Shown here one piece after another: positions 26,263 to 34,722 of a stretch of DNA of 64,000 bases (its first letter is position 1; each line of letters begins with the position of its first letter). A program made the translations under genes and the position numbers. The DNA is from Verrucomicrobiia bacterium (lineage in GTDB: Bacteria; Verrucomicrobiota; Verrucomicrobiia; Limisphaerales; JAEYXS01). The stretch is taken from assembly GCA_036405135.1 (NCBI GenBank), contig DASWYF010000003.1, positions 1 to 64,000 of the forward strand, in the 5' to 3' direction. The notes below the pieces were generated by a model. It ran no database searches. It was not told where the DNA came from and saw only the letters and a program-made list of their open reading frames with translations.

Positions 26263-26990
26263 CACTCTCTCTGAAAAAACGCACACGGGTGACGCGGGTG
26301 AATACAGAAGCAGACCGTCTGCACGCCATCACGGTGTTAAAAGCCACCTACCATGAAGAAAAGAACTGGGTGGCCAATGAACAGAAGATGTTCATCAGCG
26401 AAGATCTCACCGACCCGAAAGTTTCCTGGTTCGTCGTCTTCGTGGAAGAGAAACCCGTGGGTGTCTTGCGTGTCTTGTATGAGCTGCCCTTGGATGTTTA
26501 CAAGGAATACGGTTTCAAACAGCTCGGTAACGGTGTGGATATCGAGGGCTTCGTGAAGGCAAACAAGATCGCCGAGATCGGCCGCTTCGCCGTGCTGCCA
26601 GATTACCGCAAATATATCGTGGTGGTGGGAGCGCTCATGCGTGAAGCCAGCAAAGAAACCGTGCAACGCGGATTCACGCATTACATCACGGATATCTTCG
26701 AAGGTGAGAAGCACAGCCCGTATCTCTTCCACACGCGCGTGATGGGATTCATCCCGGTTGCCACACATGATGTGGGTGAGTTGAATTGTCCGCTCCGCCG
26801 CATCACCATGGTCTTGGACATCAAGGCGGCCTACAACCGCCTGCGAGATTCCAATGGTTTCGTGTTCCGTTTCCTCACGGAAGATTGGGATGCATCACTC
26901 CATGAGAAACTGCGGGAAAGCGACCCGAAGAAAAATACGGAAGGGATGCTGATGGCGATGGCGAGGGCTTATGGGCTGGTGGGGAATTGA
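26259..26990 (+). CDS. GNAT-fold N-acyltransferase (FeeM/OlsB-like)
   Basis: The 243-residue protein has a GNAT fold at ~10-200 with the acyl-donor binding block EIGRFAVLPDYRKYIVVVG. The central HYITDIFEG and FHTRVMGFIPV segments recall N-acyl amino acid synthases (FeeM) and ornithine-lipid N-acyltransferases, which use acyl-ACP. A ~45-residue C-terminal extension is not explained. Translation should be coupled to the PlsC gene through the ATGA overlap. The most economical idea is that the GNAT makes an N-acyl amino acid or amine, which PlsC then O-acylates. Confidence 0.75.
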   Translation: MTLSLKKRTRVTRVNTEADRLHAITVLKATYHEEKNWVANEQKMFISEDLTDPKVSWFVVFVEEKPVGVLRVLYELPLDVYKEYGFKQLGNGVDIEGFVKANKIAEIGRFAVLPDYRKYIVVVGALMREASKETVQRGFTHYITDIFEGEKHSPYLFHTRVMGFIPVATHDVGELNCPLRRITMVLDIKAAYNRLRDSNGFVFRFLTEDWDASLHEKLRESDPKKNTEGMLMAMARAYGLVGN

Positions 26991-27020
26991 GCGCCAATCC
27001 TTGAATGCCTGTTTTGCAGA

Positions 27021-27066
27021 AAAAATGCGGGCCGGTCTTGAGGACCGGCCCGCCTGCGTTTTTTAA
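27021..27066. terminator. bidirectional rho-independent terminator
   Basis: An 11-bp perfect GC-rich stem (GCGGGCCGGTC at 27027-27037 with 27043-27053) with loop TTGAG is preceded by an A-run and followed by TTTTTT. It lies 30 bp after the GNAT stop and just before the end of the convergent peroxiredoxin gene. Confidence 0.92.
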
Positions 27067-27074
27067 ATGATCGT

Positions 27075-27554
27075 TCAGGCCAGCTTGGCGAGGACGTCCT
27101 TCACTGCGGCGAAGTTCGGCAATTCCTTCGGGGTCGGAGTCTGTTCGCTGTATTGGATGACGCCGTTCTTGTCCACCACGAACGCGGCACGGGCGCTGAC
27201 GGAGCCGAGACCGATCAGATCACCAAGCAGCACGCCGTAATCTGCAGCCGTCTTCTTGTTCAGATCGCTGGCGATGGTGATGCCGATCTTGTTCTGGTTC
27301 GCCCAAGCTTCCTGGGCAAACGGGCTGTCCACGCTGATGGCGATGACTTCCGCGTTCAGGCCCTTGTAGGCGCTGAGCCCGGCGGTGATATCGCACATCT
27401 CCTGTGTGCAGACGCCCGTGAAAGCGAGCGGGAAGAAGAGGATGACGGTGTTCGTCTTGCCGAAGTTTTCGCTGAGTTTCACATCCTTCAAGCCTTCAGC
27501 GGTCTTGGATTTCAAAGAAAAGTCAGGAGCCTTGGAGCCGACAGAGATAGCCAT
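27075..27554 (-). CDS. AhpC/TSA-family peroxiredoxin
   Basis: The 159-residue cytoplasmic peroxiredoxin has the thioredoxin fold with the peroxidatic cysteine in FFPLAFTGVCTQEMC, preceded by the Pro-Thr/Val context of the family, and the later conserved Arg in SVSARAAFVVDK. A second cysteine four residues on (CTQEMC) could act as resolving residue, as in atypical 2-Cys members. It reduces peroxides with thiol reductants. A second peroxiredoxin gene follows upstream in the same direction, but a 188-bp gap suggests separate promoters. Confidence 0.9.
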   Translation of the reverse strand: MAISVGSKAPDFSLKSKTAEGLKDVKLSENFGKTNTVILFFPLAFTGVCTQEMCDITAGLSAYKGLNAEVIAISVDSPFAQEAWANQNKIGITIASDLNKKTAADYGVLLGDLIGLGSVSARAAFVVDKNGVIQYSEQTPTPKELPNFAAVKDVLAKLA

Positions 27555-27742
27555 AGTTTGAGCAATTGATGGTTAGCTGTTAATTCGCCCGGTATTTATA
27601 AGTGACTGAGCCAGCGGGTGTCAAAGGGCAATCGATTAGTTTTTGGGCGCCCCTTCCATTTGTTTGAAGAGTATCACCATGGTATTCCTTGATCTTTGAA
27701 AGCCCTTCAGGATGTTGAGGGTTGTGAAGAGTGCTTCATGGC

Positions 27743-28222
27743 TCATTCATCCAAAGCTGCGAGCACTTCGGCTGCGTGTGTTCCGGTTTTGACCTTGGTC
27801 CACGTCTTTTTGATGATTCCGTCCGGGCCGATCAGGAAGGTCATCCGGTGGATGCCGTCGAAGGTCATGCCCATAAACTTCTTCTCGCCCCAGACGCCAA
27901 AAGCCTTGGCGATGGCCAGGTCGGTATCTGCGAGCAACGGGAAGGGCAGGGAGTATTTGGTGGCAAACTTGAGGTGGGATTTGACCGAATCACCGCTGAC
28001 CCCAAAAAGAATGGCCCCCTTCGCTTTGATCTGGTTGTAACTGTCCCGGAAGCCGCAGGACTCCGTAGTGCATCCCGGTGTGTTGTCTTTGGGGTAAAAA
28101 TAGAGAATCACCATTTTGCCCCGATAGTCTTTAAGGGAAATGACTTGTCCGTCTTGAGTCGGGGCCGAGACGTCAGGCGCGGGATTTCCCGGTAAAAGGG
28201 GGCTGGGTTCCGGAGTTTGCAT
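27743..28222 (-). CDS. bcp: thioredoxin-dependent thiol peroxidase Bcp
   Basis: The 159-residue Bcp/PrxQ-type peroxiredoxin has the motif FYPKDNTPGCTTESCGFRD, in which the two cysteines are five residues apart, the PrxQ arrangement for an intramolecular disulfide. The following VSGDSVKSHLKFATKY and PFPLLADTD segments fit the family. It protects the cytoplasm against hydrogen and lipid peroxides using thioredoxin. It is divergent from the exopolysaccharide locus across a 303-bp gap. Confidence 0.92.
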   Translation of the reverse strand: MQTPEPSPLLPGNPAPDVSAPTQDGQVISLKDYRGKMVILYFYPKDNTPGCTTESCGFRDSYNQIKAKGAILFGVSGDSVKSHLKFATKYSLPFPLLADTDLAIAKAFGVWGEKKFMGMTFDGIHRMTFLIGPDGIIKKTWTKVKTGTHAAEVLAALDE

Positions 28223-28525
28223 AAGTAGTAGTTTGAAAAAGGCTTACGGCGGTTGTGGATATTAGGCGGTGTTTAAGAAAAAGCAAATTAGGGTTGCCGA
28301 TATTGATGGTAAGGGAAAACCCTAGGGAAAACGAGCGGGCCTACGGATGGTCAAAATTGACCTTCAATGCTTCAATTTGAGCAAGATAGAGCCATATGCT
28401 TGCTTGGACTTAGCAATGAGAAACTGAGCAAGGAAAGTGGAGCAGTGGGTAGAGACATTTGGCTATGCTTGATTAAATTGCCTACTCAAGATTAATTTGA
28501 GTTTTGGAATGGGCAGTGTGACCAC
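28223..28525. promoter_or_regulatory. divergent intergenic region upstream of the EPS locus
   Basis: This 303-bp, AT-richer gap separates bcp from the exopolysaccharide locus and must hold both promoters. Two copies of AGGGAAAAC sit 12 bp apart (28312-28320 and 28324-28332). An imperfect inverted pair, TCAAAATTGA (28351) and TTCAATTTGA (28371), lies downstream. Either could be an operator, but no transcription-factor family could be assigned. No small gene was recognised. Confidence 0.4.
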
Positions 28526-30280
28526 ATGAAGACGATACTGACAATCCTGTTGGCCCTAGCCGGTCTAAGTGCCTTGGCGCAAACGGCTCCGGCACGTGTG
28601 GCTGCGCCGCGTACGCAAATTTCACTGGCCCCGGCACCTGACAGGGGCATGACTGTCTCAGTGGCGGGCACCAAGTATGTTTTGCCGCAGGAAATGTCGT
28701 CGTTGGATAAGGCAGCAAAAGCCGCTGGATTTACCGTGAGTATAGTTACGGCAAAACCTCCTTATGAATTGCGTATCAACAGCCTCACTCACGAAGTGGT
28801 GATTGATGCGGCGGGTTTTGAGGGGTGGGGCAGCAAGGTGGATTTGGGTGCTGCCTGCCAGATCATTCCTGATTTCTCCCGCCAGATCATTGACCTTGCC
28901 ACGCCTGCTGCGAATACCAATGCGGTTGTCCTGCGTTTTCATGATGGCGGCAAAGCCAGCATGAGCGGCGGCTCCACCCTGCGTTATGATGAGTTTAAAG
29001 ACCGTTCCTACTACGTCTCTGGTAACGGCAAAGTGGATGCCGAGAATGCGGATGGCCAGACGATGCAGCTTTTCTCTTTCGTTCCCCCCATGACTGGAGG
29101 ACCCCTGGTGGAGGAAACAGGTGCTGATGGGGGCAAACGCACAAAACGGCTCAGCCCGCTCATCATGGCCCGTGGTGCGGGTGAATTGCTGGAGAAGGTG
29201 CAGATCGGCATGGCGCAATTCCAATGGGAGTTCGAAAAGGAAGGACAGAAAACTGTGTCCCTGACGAACGGCACCACCGCCGTCATCTACATGAGTCCGG
29301 ACCGGACCGCTCTCCGCTGGCGCGTGACGAAAGGTTACATCCGCTTCGGCATGGAGCAGATCCGCTGCTGGCAGGCCCAAATCCTGACGGACCAAAAAGC
29401 TGACTTTCAGTGGGACTCTACCAACCTCATGGTGGATACCCATAACAACTCGGACTCTGACATCTTCCCGGCCAACCGAGATATTCTCTGCACGCTCTCC
29501 CGTTCCATCACCTCCAGCACCGGTCCTGGTGGCACCTTCCAGTATGCTTTGCTTGATGATTGCGACAAGTTTGTAGGCAGCGGCTATGGCAACGACGTGC
29601 ACATTTACAACATGCGCACGGGCAAAGGCTTTGAATTGGCCAATGGGAACGTGCAGTTTCGCAACGGTTCGCCGGTGACCAGCTCTTCCGGCGGTCAAAA
29701 ACCCGAGGTCAAGCTCGCCTGGAATGATGGTTCGGCGCTGCAAGTGGGCAGCGCAGCCGGTTCCGTCGCCGTGGAGCCGGGTGGCAAGCAGACACTTACC
29801 TTGGACGGCCATGGTGAACTGAACATCAACTACAGCGGATCAGGAGTCGTCGGGGTCGATTCTGTATCCGGCGAGTATACGTTGCTCCCCAAAATTTTAC
29901 AGGACTGGAAATTTGAGATCGGGGCAGATGATTCAGTGGTATTCACCTTAGATACCCAGAAGGGGGTTTTCACGGTTCACTCCAAGATCGGCAACAATAA
30001 TCCGGTCAATGTGGGCTCGCCGGATGGGTTCAATCCTGTGTTGTATCCAGATTCCACGTTGACTTTCGTGCTGGCTCCTACCGGCCTGACTTTGGGCCGC
30101 ACCGATGGAACGATCATCTTTTATGAGGCAGCCGGTACTGGAACCATCAGCGGACAGGGTCCCACACCGCCGACTGCATCCCCAGGCGGCACATTGCCAC
30201 CATCGTTCGGTTCAACGATCGGCGGCATTGATCCTACCTTGTTAAGGGTGGAGCAGGCTCCGGTCAGCAATTTTAATTGA
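28526..30280 (+). CDS. secreted protein at head of EPS locus
   Basis: The 584-residue protein has a signal peptide (residues 1-19, ending SALAQ). The long mature region is beta-rich, with many Gly-, Ser- and Asp-containing turns such as LRFHDGGKASMSGGSTLRYDEF and VHIYNMRTGKGFELANGN, and a Pro/Gly/Thr-rich C-terminus (PTPPTASPGGTLPPSFG). It may contain a FecR-like or other sandwich domain, but I cannot assign a family. It lies 19 bp upstream of the outer-membrane barrel gene and in the same direction as four polysaccharide genes, so it is likely an envelope component of that export system. Confidence 0.62.
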   Translation: MKTILTILLALAGLSALAQTAPARVAAPRTQISLAPAPDRGMTVSVAGTKYVLPQEMSSLDKAAKAAGFTVSIVTAKPPYELRINSLTHEVVIDAAGFEGWGSKVDLGAACQIIPDFSRQIIDLATPAANTNAVVLRFHDGGKASMSGGSTLRYDEFKDRSYYVSGNGKVDAENADGQTMQLFSFVPPMTGGPLVEETGADGGKRTKRLSPLIMARGAGELLEKVQIGMAQFQWEFEKEGQKTVSLTNGTTAVIYMSPDRTALRWRVTKGYIRFGMEQIRCWQAQILTDQKADFQWDSTNLMVDTHNNSDSDIFPANRDILCTLSRSITSSTGPGGTFQYALLDDCDKFVGSGYGNDVHIYNMRTGKGFELANGNVQFRNGSPVTSSSGGQKPEVKLAWNDGSALQVGSAAGSVAVEPGGKQTLTLDGHGELNINYSGSGVVGVDSVSGEYTLLPKILQDWKFEIGADDSVVFTLDTQKGVFTVHSKIGNNNPVNVGSPDGFNPVLYPDSTLTFVLAPTGLTLGRTDGTIIFYEAAGTGTISGQGPTPPTASPGGTLPPSFGSTIGGIDPTLLRVEQAPVSNFN

Positions 30281-30299
30281 GGCGCACAAAAAGGGACTG

Positions 30300-31610
30300 A
30301 TGAATCTAACAAGCGCCTGGGAAAAGCGGCTGGAAAACAGTTGTGGGAAACTAGACAGAGCCATCCGGCTTTGGGTCCTTGGCATTGGCATCATGATGAC
30401 GATGGCGACAACGGCAGACGCGCAAGTGGGTGAGGATTTCCTCAGCCGCACCGGTCCGACGCCGCCATACCGTTCGCCCCAGCCGAACCGCTATAATCTG
30501 AAATGGGGTGAACTGACTGGCCGGTTGACGGGCACTGTTGTCGCCGAGTTCAACGATAACATCAACCTGTCGGAGAACAACAAGGTGGCGGATATCTCCA
30601 TCGGACCTGAGATCGGTTTTGGTTTCCTGTATCCGATCTCTGACCGGAATGTGCTTCAACTGGATATCGGAGTGGGTTACCGGTGGTACCTGAACAGCCC
30701 CGATGTCAGCACCATCACGGTATCGCCGCGGTCCAGTTCACGGCTAGATTACTACCTCTATTTCGAAGAGGGCAGGGTAAACCTGCATGACATCTTTTAT
30801 GTGCAGATCAGCCCGGTGGATATTGCGGCGGCGAACAACGCTGCCGGGGGCGGGGTCAACCTGTCCCGCTTCCAGCGCTTTGTGAACACGGTGGGCATTT
30901 CCTCCGACTGGCGTCCCGCCAAGCAATGGGTGTTCTACGCCGGTTACGACTACACGATCGACCGTTCGTTGAATTCCGATTTCACCAGTCTGGACCGGGA
31001 TGATCACACCTTCACCTCGGGGGTGAATTATGTGGCCAATTCACGCCTCACGGTGGGAGCCTACAGTGCCTTTACTTTCTCCATGTATCGTCAGGCAGTG
31101 CAGAATGACGGCTGGAATTTCAGCATCGGCCCGCGTTTATCCTATCAATTGACCAAGTTCATTTCGCTGGAGGCTTCTGCCGGCTGGACCACGTCGGATT
31201 ACTTCGATACTGGCTCCATCGCCGACCAGTCGAACTTCAGCAGTTTCACCTATCAGGCAGGTGTGCGGCACACGATAAACAAGCGGACCAATCATGGCTT
31301 GCGCGGTGGTCGCAGCCTAGGTTTGGGTTACGGCAGCAATTTCACGGACACCTACAACGTCCAATACAGCATCAACTGGCTTGCCTCCCAAGGGGTCTCG
31401 ATTTACAGCACCCTTGCTTACGAGCATATCGGGGTTTCCAATTTCGGCGAGTCGGCCAACCGTTACCTTTTCAACATCGGCAGCGGCTTCAAGTTAAGCC
31501 GCCAGTGGACTATGGGTGTGAGTTATACACTGGGACTGAAAGAATCCGATACGGCTGGCAACGATTACATCCAGAACCGCATCACGATCGACCTGACACG
31601 CCAGTTTTAA
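30300..31610 (+). CDS. outer-membrane beta-barrel protein of EPS locus
   Basis: The 436-residue protein has an N-terminal signal region ending TTADAQ near residue 41. Alternating aromatic/polar strands typical of a beta-barrel follow, for example TGTVVAEFNDNINLSENN, VLQLDIGVGYRWYLNSPDV and RYLFNIGSGFKLSRQWTMGVSYTLG, ending in an aromatic residue (RQF) as many barrels do. It resembles the putative BBP2 barrels often encoded next to EPS export genes in Verrucomicrobia. A role in passage or anchoring of polysaccharide is inferred from context only. Confidence 0.75.
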   Translation: MNLTSAWEKRLENSCGKLDRAIRLWVLGIGIMMTMATTADAQVGEDFLSRTGPTPPYRSPQPNRYNLKWGELTGRLTGTVVAEFNDNINLSENNKVADISIGPEIGFGFLYPISDRNVLQLDIGVGYRWYLNSPDVSTITVSPRSSSRLDYYLYFEEGRVNLHDIFYVQISPVDIAAANNAAGGGVNLSRFQRFVNTVGISSDWRPAKQWVFYAGYDYTIDRSLNSDFTSLDRDDHTFTSGVNYVANSRLTVGAYSAFTFSMYRQAVQNDGWNFSIGPRLSYQLTKFISLEASAGWTTSDYFDTGSIADQSNFSSFTYQAGVRHTINKRTNHGLRGGRSLGLGYGSNFTDTYNVQYSINWLASQGVSIYSTLAYEHIGVSNFGESANRYLFNIGSGFKLSRQWTMGVSYTLGLKESDTAGNDYIQNRITIDLTRQF

Positions 31611-31617
31611 TTTGATT

Positions 31618-32253
31618 ATGAAAATGCGTCTTTTTCTTTTCGCGTTGCTGATGTTTGCCGTTACCGGCATGCAAGCACAGGAACAGCCGCAGTCCGTTAC
31701 CAATGCACCCGCAAAGCTGGATGTGATGGACAAGGTGCGCTTCCGCGTGGAAGAGGACCCCTCTACCGGCAGCAAAGTGGAAGCGGTCGGGCCGCTGGGC
31801 CGGCTGACGGTCCCTGTCAGCATCGGGTTTGATGACCCCGTGGTCTCGGTGGATGCCAAAGGTTTGACGATCGATGAGGTGAGTGAGGCTTTGCGCAAAC
31901 AGTTGGAAGGCAAATATTACAAGAAGGCCACCATCAAACTTTCCATCGTGGATAAAAGCCAGAAGGTCGGACAGGCATTGTTCATCGGCGAATGCCGGGG
32001 GGTGATGCCGCTGCCTCCAGGAGAAGAAGTGCTGCTTTCCACCGCATTGATCAAACTGGGCTACAGCGAGTTTGCCAATCTGCGGAAGGTTGAGGTGTTT
32101 CGGGAGGACAAGATCTCCGGAAACAAACAGGACGCCCTGGTCTTTGATATGGAATCGGTGATCAAAAAAGGCGATCGCAGCAAGAGCAAAGACCTTGTGC
32201 TGCAGGATGGAGACCGCATCAATGTCCGCGAGAAAACTTTCCTTTTCAAATAA
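31618..32253 (+). CDS. Wza-like polysaccharide export protein (SLBB)
   Basis: The 211-residue product has a signal peptide (KMRLFLFALLMFAVTGMQAQ). A polysaccharide export (Poly_export) region follows at ~38-112, with MDKVRFRVEEDP and VSVDAKGLTIDEVSEALRKQL, then a single SLBB domain with GQALFIGECRGVMPLPPGEE and LQDGDRINVREK at the end. It is shorter than Wza but has the core of an outer-membrane translocon ring subunit. Only 7 bp separate it from the barrel gene, and its last base overlaps the next start (TAATG). The ATG at 31618 was chosen. Confidence 0.85.
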   Translation: MKMRLFLFALLMFAVTGMQAQEQPQSVTNAPAKLDVMDKVRFRVEEDPSTGSKVEAVGPLGRLTVPVSIGFDDPVVSVDAKGLTIDEVSEALRKQLEGKYYKKATIKLSIVDKSQKVGQALFIGECRGVMPLPPGEEVLLSTALIKLGYSEFANLRKVEVFREDKISGNKQDALVFDMESVIKKGDRSKSKDLVLQDGDRINVREKTFLFK

Positions 32254-34661
32254 TGAGCAAAGGCGCCCCCAATCCTTTATACGGCCCGGCGGCTGGCGGT
32301 ACGTCGCTGGTGGATCGCATGAACCTGTCGATCCATCTGCGGAAGTACCTCAAACTTTTTGGACGCCGCCTGTGGATCATTCTGGTGTGTGTTCTGGCCG
32401 GTGGTGGAATCGCGTTCTACCAGGCCAAAAATTCGCCGAATATCTACCAGGCCACTTCCACCTTGGGCATCAAGCCACGTCTGCGGACCGGCGTTGAAGA
32501 CAGCAAGGTCGTCGTGCAAGAGGTGGCTTTTCAAGAATCGCAATTGCAATATCTCAGCAGCATCAAGAGCCGTGTGGCGGAGAAGTTTACCGATTATAAA
32601 TCACCTTCCGGACTGGCCAATCCCGCCGTCACTTCCATGAGTACCTCGGTAGGTGCGGGTTCCACGTTCATTCTGACGGTGCAGGGCAATGAGTTCGACA
32701 TCGTCCAGCAGCATGCCCGCACTTGGGCCCGTGAGTTCGTGAAATTCAAGATCGAGCAGAGGGAAGACCTGCTCGGCATCAGCGGTATCGAGACACGCAA
32801 TGACATCCAGCGGAACGAAAAACAACTGGAACAGATCCGTCGCGATATGGACGCCTTCCGCAAGAAATACAACATCGGCAGTGTCATCGAGACGGGGAAG
32901 GCCGCCCAGCAGCGTCTGGACAGCCGTTTGGAGGAATTGAACAACTTGGTTTTCCAGCGTCAGGTGCTGGAAAGCACGACGGCCGAGGAGCTCGCTGAAG
33001 GATTGTACAAGCAACGTGAAAGTGGCGCTGAGGACGGCAAGAGATTGCCTTTGGACAAGGCAGATCTGATAAATGTCGACACCTCGATGGAAGAGGGGCA
33101 GATCGCGCAGACCAAGTTCGCCCTTCTGAAACGTCAGGCGGAAAAAACGGAAAATGTCAACTTGCTCCCTGAGCATCCTTATCTGCAAAAAATCCAGCGC
33201 GACATCGACTCCTTGGAGCGTGATCTGAAACTGCAGGAGAAAGTGCTGGCTGAGAAACGGGCCGAACTTGTCAAGACCGCGCGGCAGATGCAAGAGGCCA
33301 AGATCGCCTCCCTCAAACGGACCGAGGCGGCAGTGAACGATTTCATCGCCAACCTCAGGACCGAGGTGCAGAAATCCTACAGCCTGCAGAACGAGTATAT
33401 GAAACTCGAAGAGGATGAGGCGCGAGCCAAGGCAAATCTGCTGACTCTGCGCGAACGCGAGATGAGGATCGACCAGAGCAATGCTGCCGATGAGATCATC
33501 TCTGTGATGGAGGAAGGCGCTGGCTCGCCCGAACCTATCGGCCCAAACCGCCCCAAGATGATCACCAACGGTGTGTTGGCAGGCTTTGGCCTGGGGCTGG
33601 TGTTTGTGTTCCTCTTGCATCGTCTGGACGACCGTCTGGAGCTGGCTGAAGACATCGAGGAGGAATTGGAAGAACCTGTGCTGGGGCAGGTCCCGCAAGA
33701 GGATAACAAGTCCCTCCGCGACGGGCGTCTGCTGGTCACAAACCTGGATGAGCACAGCATGTTCGCGGAATCCATCCGTGGCGTCCGTTCAGCCATCATC
33801 TTCGGCAATCCTGACCAGCCGAAGAAGACGATCATCACCACGAGCGCCGTGCCCGGTGACGGCAAGACGACCTTTACCGTAAACTTCGCCGCCACCTTGG
33901 CTGCTGCAGGCAACCGCGTGCTGCTGGTGGATTGCGACCTGCGGCGTGGCAATATCCATGGTTATTTCCAGACATCTCGAGAACCCGGCCTCACAGAAGT
34001 TCTCGCCGGTCAGATCCATTGGGCGGATGTGGTCCATGACACCCCGGTTCCCAATCTGAAAATCATCTCCACGGGCAAGTTGCCCGGCAATCCGGGCGAA
34101 CTGCTCATCAGCCCCGCCATGGAAGAGTTCGTGAAGGAAGCACGTGAAGAGTATGACCATATCCTCTTCGATTGCCCGCCATTGACGGCCATCGACGACA
34201 CCTTCTGTCTGCTCAACTTGGCGGATGGCATGCTCTTCGTCGTGAAGGCAGGCCAGACTTCGATGCGCTTCGCCAAGAACGCCCTCTCCCTCGTGCGTCA
34301 ACGTGGCGCGCACATCTTCGGCATAGTTCTGAACGGCATCACCACGGATCACCCGAGTTATTATTACAATTATTACTACCATGCCTACTACCGTACGGCG
34401 AAGGATGCGCCGTTGACAGAGGGCAATGTCTCACCTGCCAAGAAGATGGCTTCCCGCAGTGGTGGGCGCCGCCGTATCCATTCCATGGAGGTGGAAGCGC
34501 ATGCCCGTTCTGGCAATCCGGTTTCACCTGAGGAGATCGCCACGCAGGAGCAGAAAAAAGCAGAAGATTTCAAGGCGCGTCGTGCCCAGAAGCTGTCACA
34601 ACAGCAACCCTCTTCTCCCTCTGAGAACCCGGCTCAGTCAAGCACTGACAACAAGGCCTGA
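32253..34661 (+). CDS. Wzc-like tyrosine autokinase and chain-length protein
   Basis: The 802-residue protein has TM1 at ~40-56, a Wzz-type periplasmic domain with a long coiled coil (~60-430), TM2 at ~438-457, then a BY-kinase domain. Walker A is SAVPGDGKTT with Lys538, Walker A' is VLLVDCDLRR with Asp560 and Asp562, and Walker B lies in HILFDCPP. Eight tyrosines between residues 703 and 713 (YYYNYYYHAYY) form the autophosphorylated cluster. It controls chain length and export in Wzx/Wzy polysaccharide assembly. A ~90-residue basic, then Gln/Ser-rich tail after the tyrosine cluster is not normal for Wzc. Translation is coupled to the export gene. Confidence 0.92.
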   Translation: MSKGAPNPLYGPAAGGTSLVDRMNLSIHLRKYLKLFGRRLWIILVCVLAGGGIAFYQAKNSPNIYQATSTLGIKPRLRTGVEDSKVVVQEVAFQESQLQYLSSIKSRVAEKFTDYKSPSGLANPAVTSMSTSVGAGSTFILTVQGNEFDIVQQHARTWAREFVKFKIEQREDLLGISGIETRNDIQRNEKQLEQIRRDMDAFRKKYNIGSVIETGKAAQQRLDSRLEELNNLVFQRQVLESTTAEELAEGLYKQRESGAEDGKRLPLDKADLINVDTSMEEGQIAQTKFALLKRQAEKTENVNLLPEHPYLQKIQRDIDSLERDLKLQEKVLAEKRAELVKTARQMQEAKIASLKRTEAAVNDFIANLRTEVQKSYSLQNEYMKLEEDEARAKANLLTLREREMRIDQSNAADEIISVMEEGAGSPEPIGPNRPKMITNGVLAGFGLGLVFVFLLHRLDDRLELAEDIEEELEEPVLGQVPQEDNKSLRDGRLLVTNLDEHSMFAESIRGVRSAIIFGNPDQPKKTIITTSAVPGDGKTTFTVNFAATLAAAGNRVLLVDCDLRRGNIHGYFQTSREPGLTEVLAGQIHWADVVHDTPVPNLKIISTGKLPGNPGELLISPAMEEFVKEAREEYDHILFDCPPLTAIDDTFCLLNLADGMLFVVKAGQTSMRFAKNALSLVRQRGAHIFGIVLNGITTDHPSYYYNYYYHAYYRTAKDAPLTEGNVSPAKKMASRSGGRRRIHSMEVEAHARSGNPVSPEEIATQEQKKAEDFKARRAQKLSQQQPSSPSENPAQSSTDNKA

Positions 34662-34722
34662 ACAGATGATGGCGCAAGGCGAATTGGGTTGAGGAACCTC
34701 AAAAACCCGACAACCTAAGACC

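Noticed and set aside
28658-29812. 384-codon minus-strand open frame inside the secreted EPS gene
   Set aside because: The plus-strand frame starts with a clear signal peptide and is followed closely by collinear EPS genes; this frame has none of these features.
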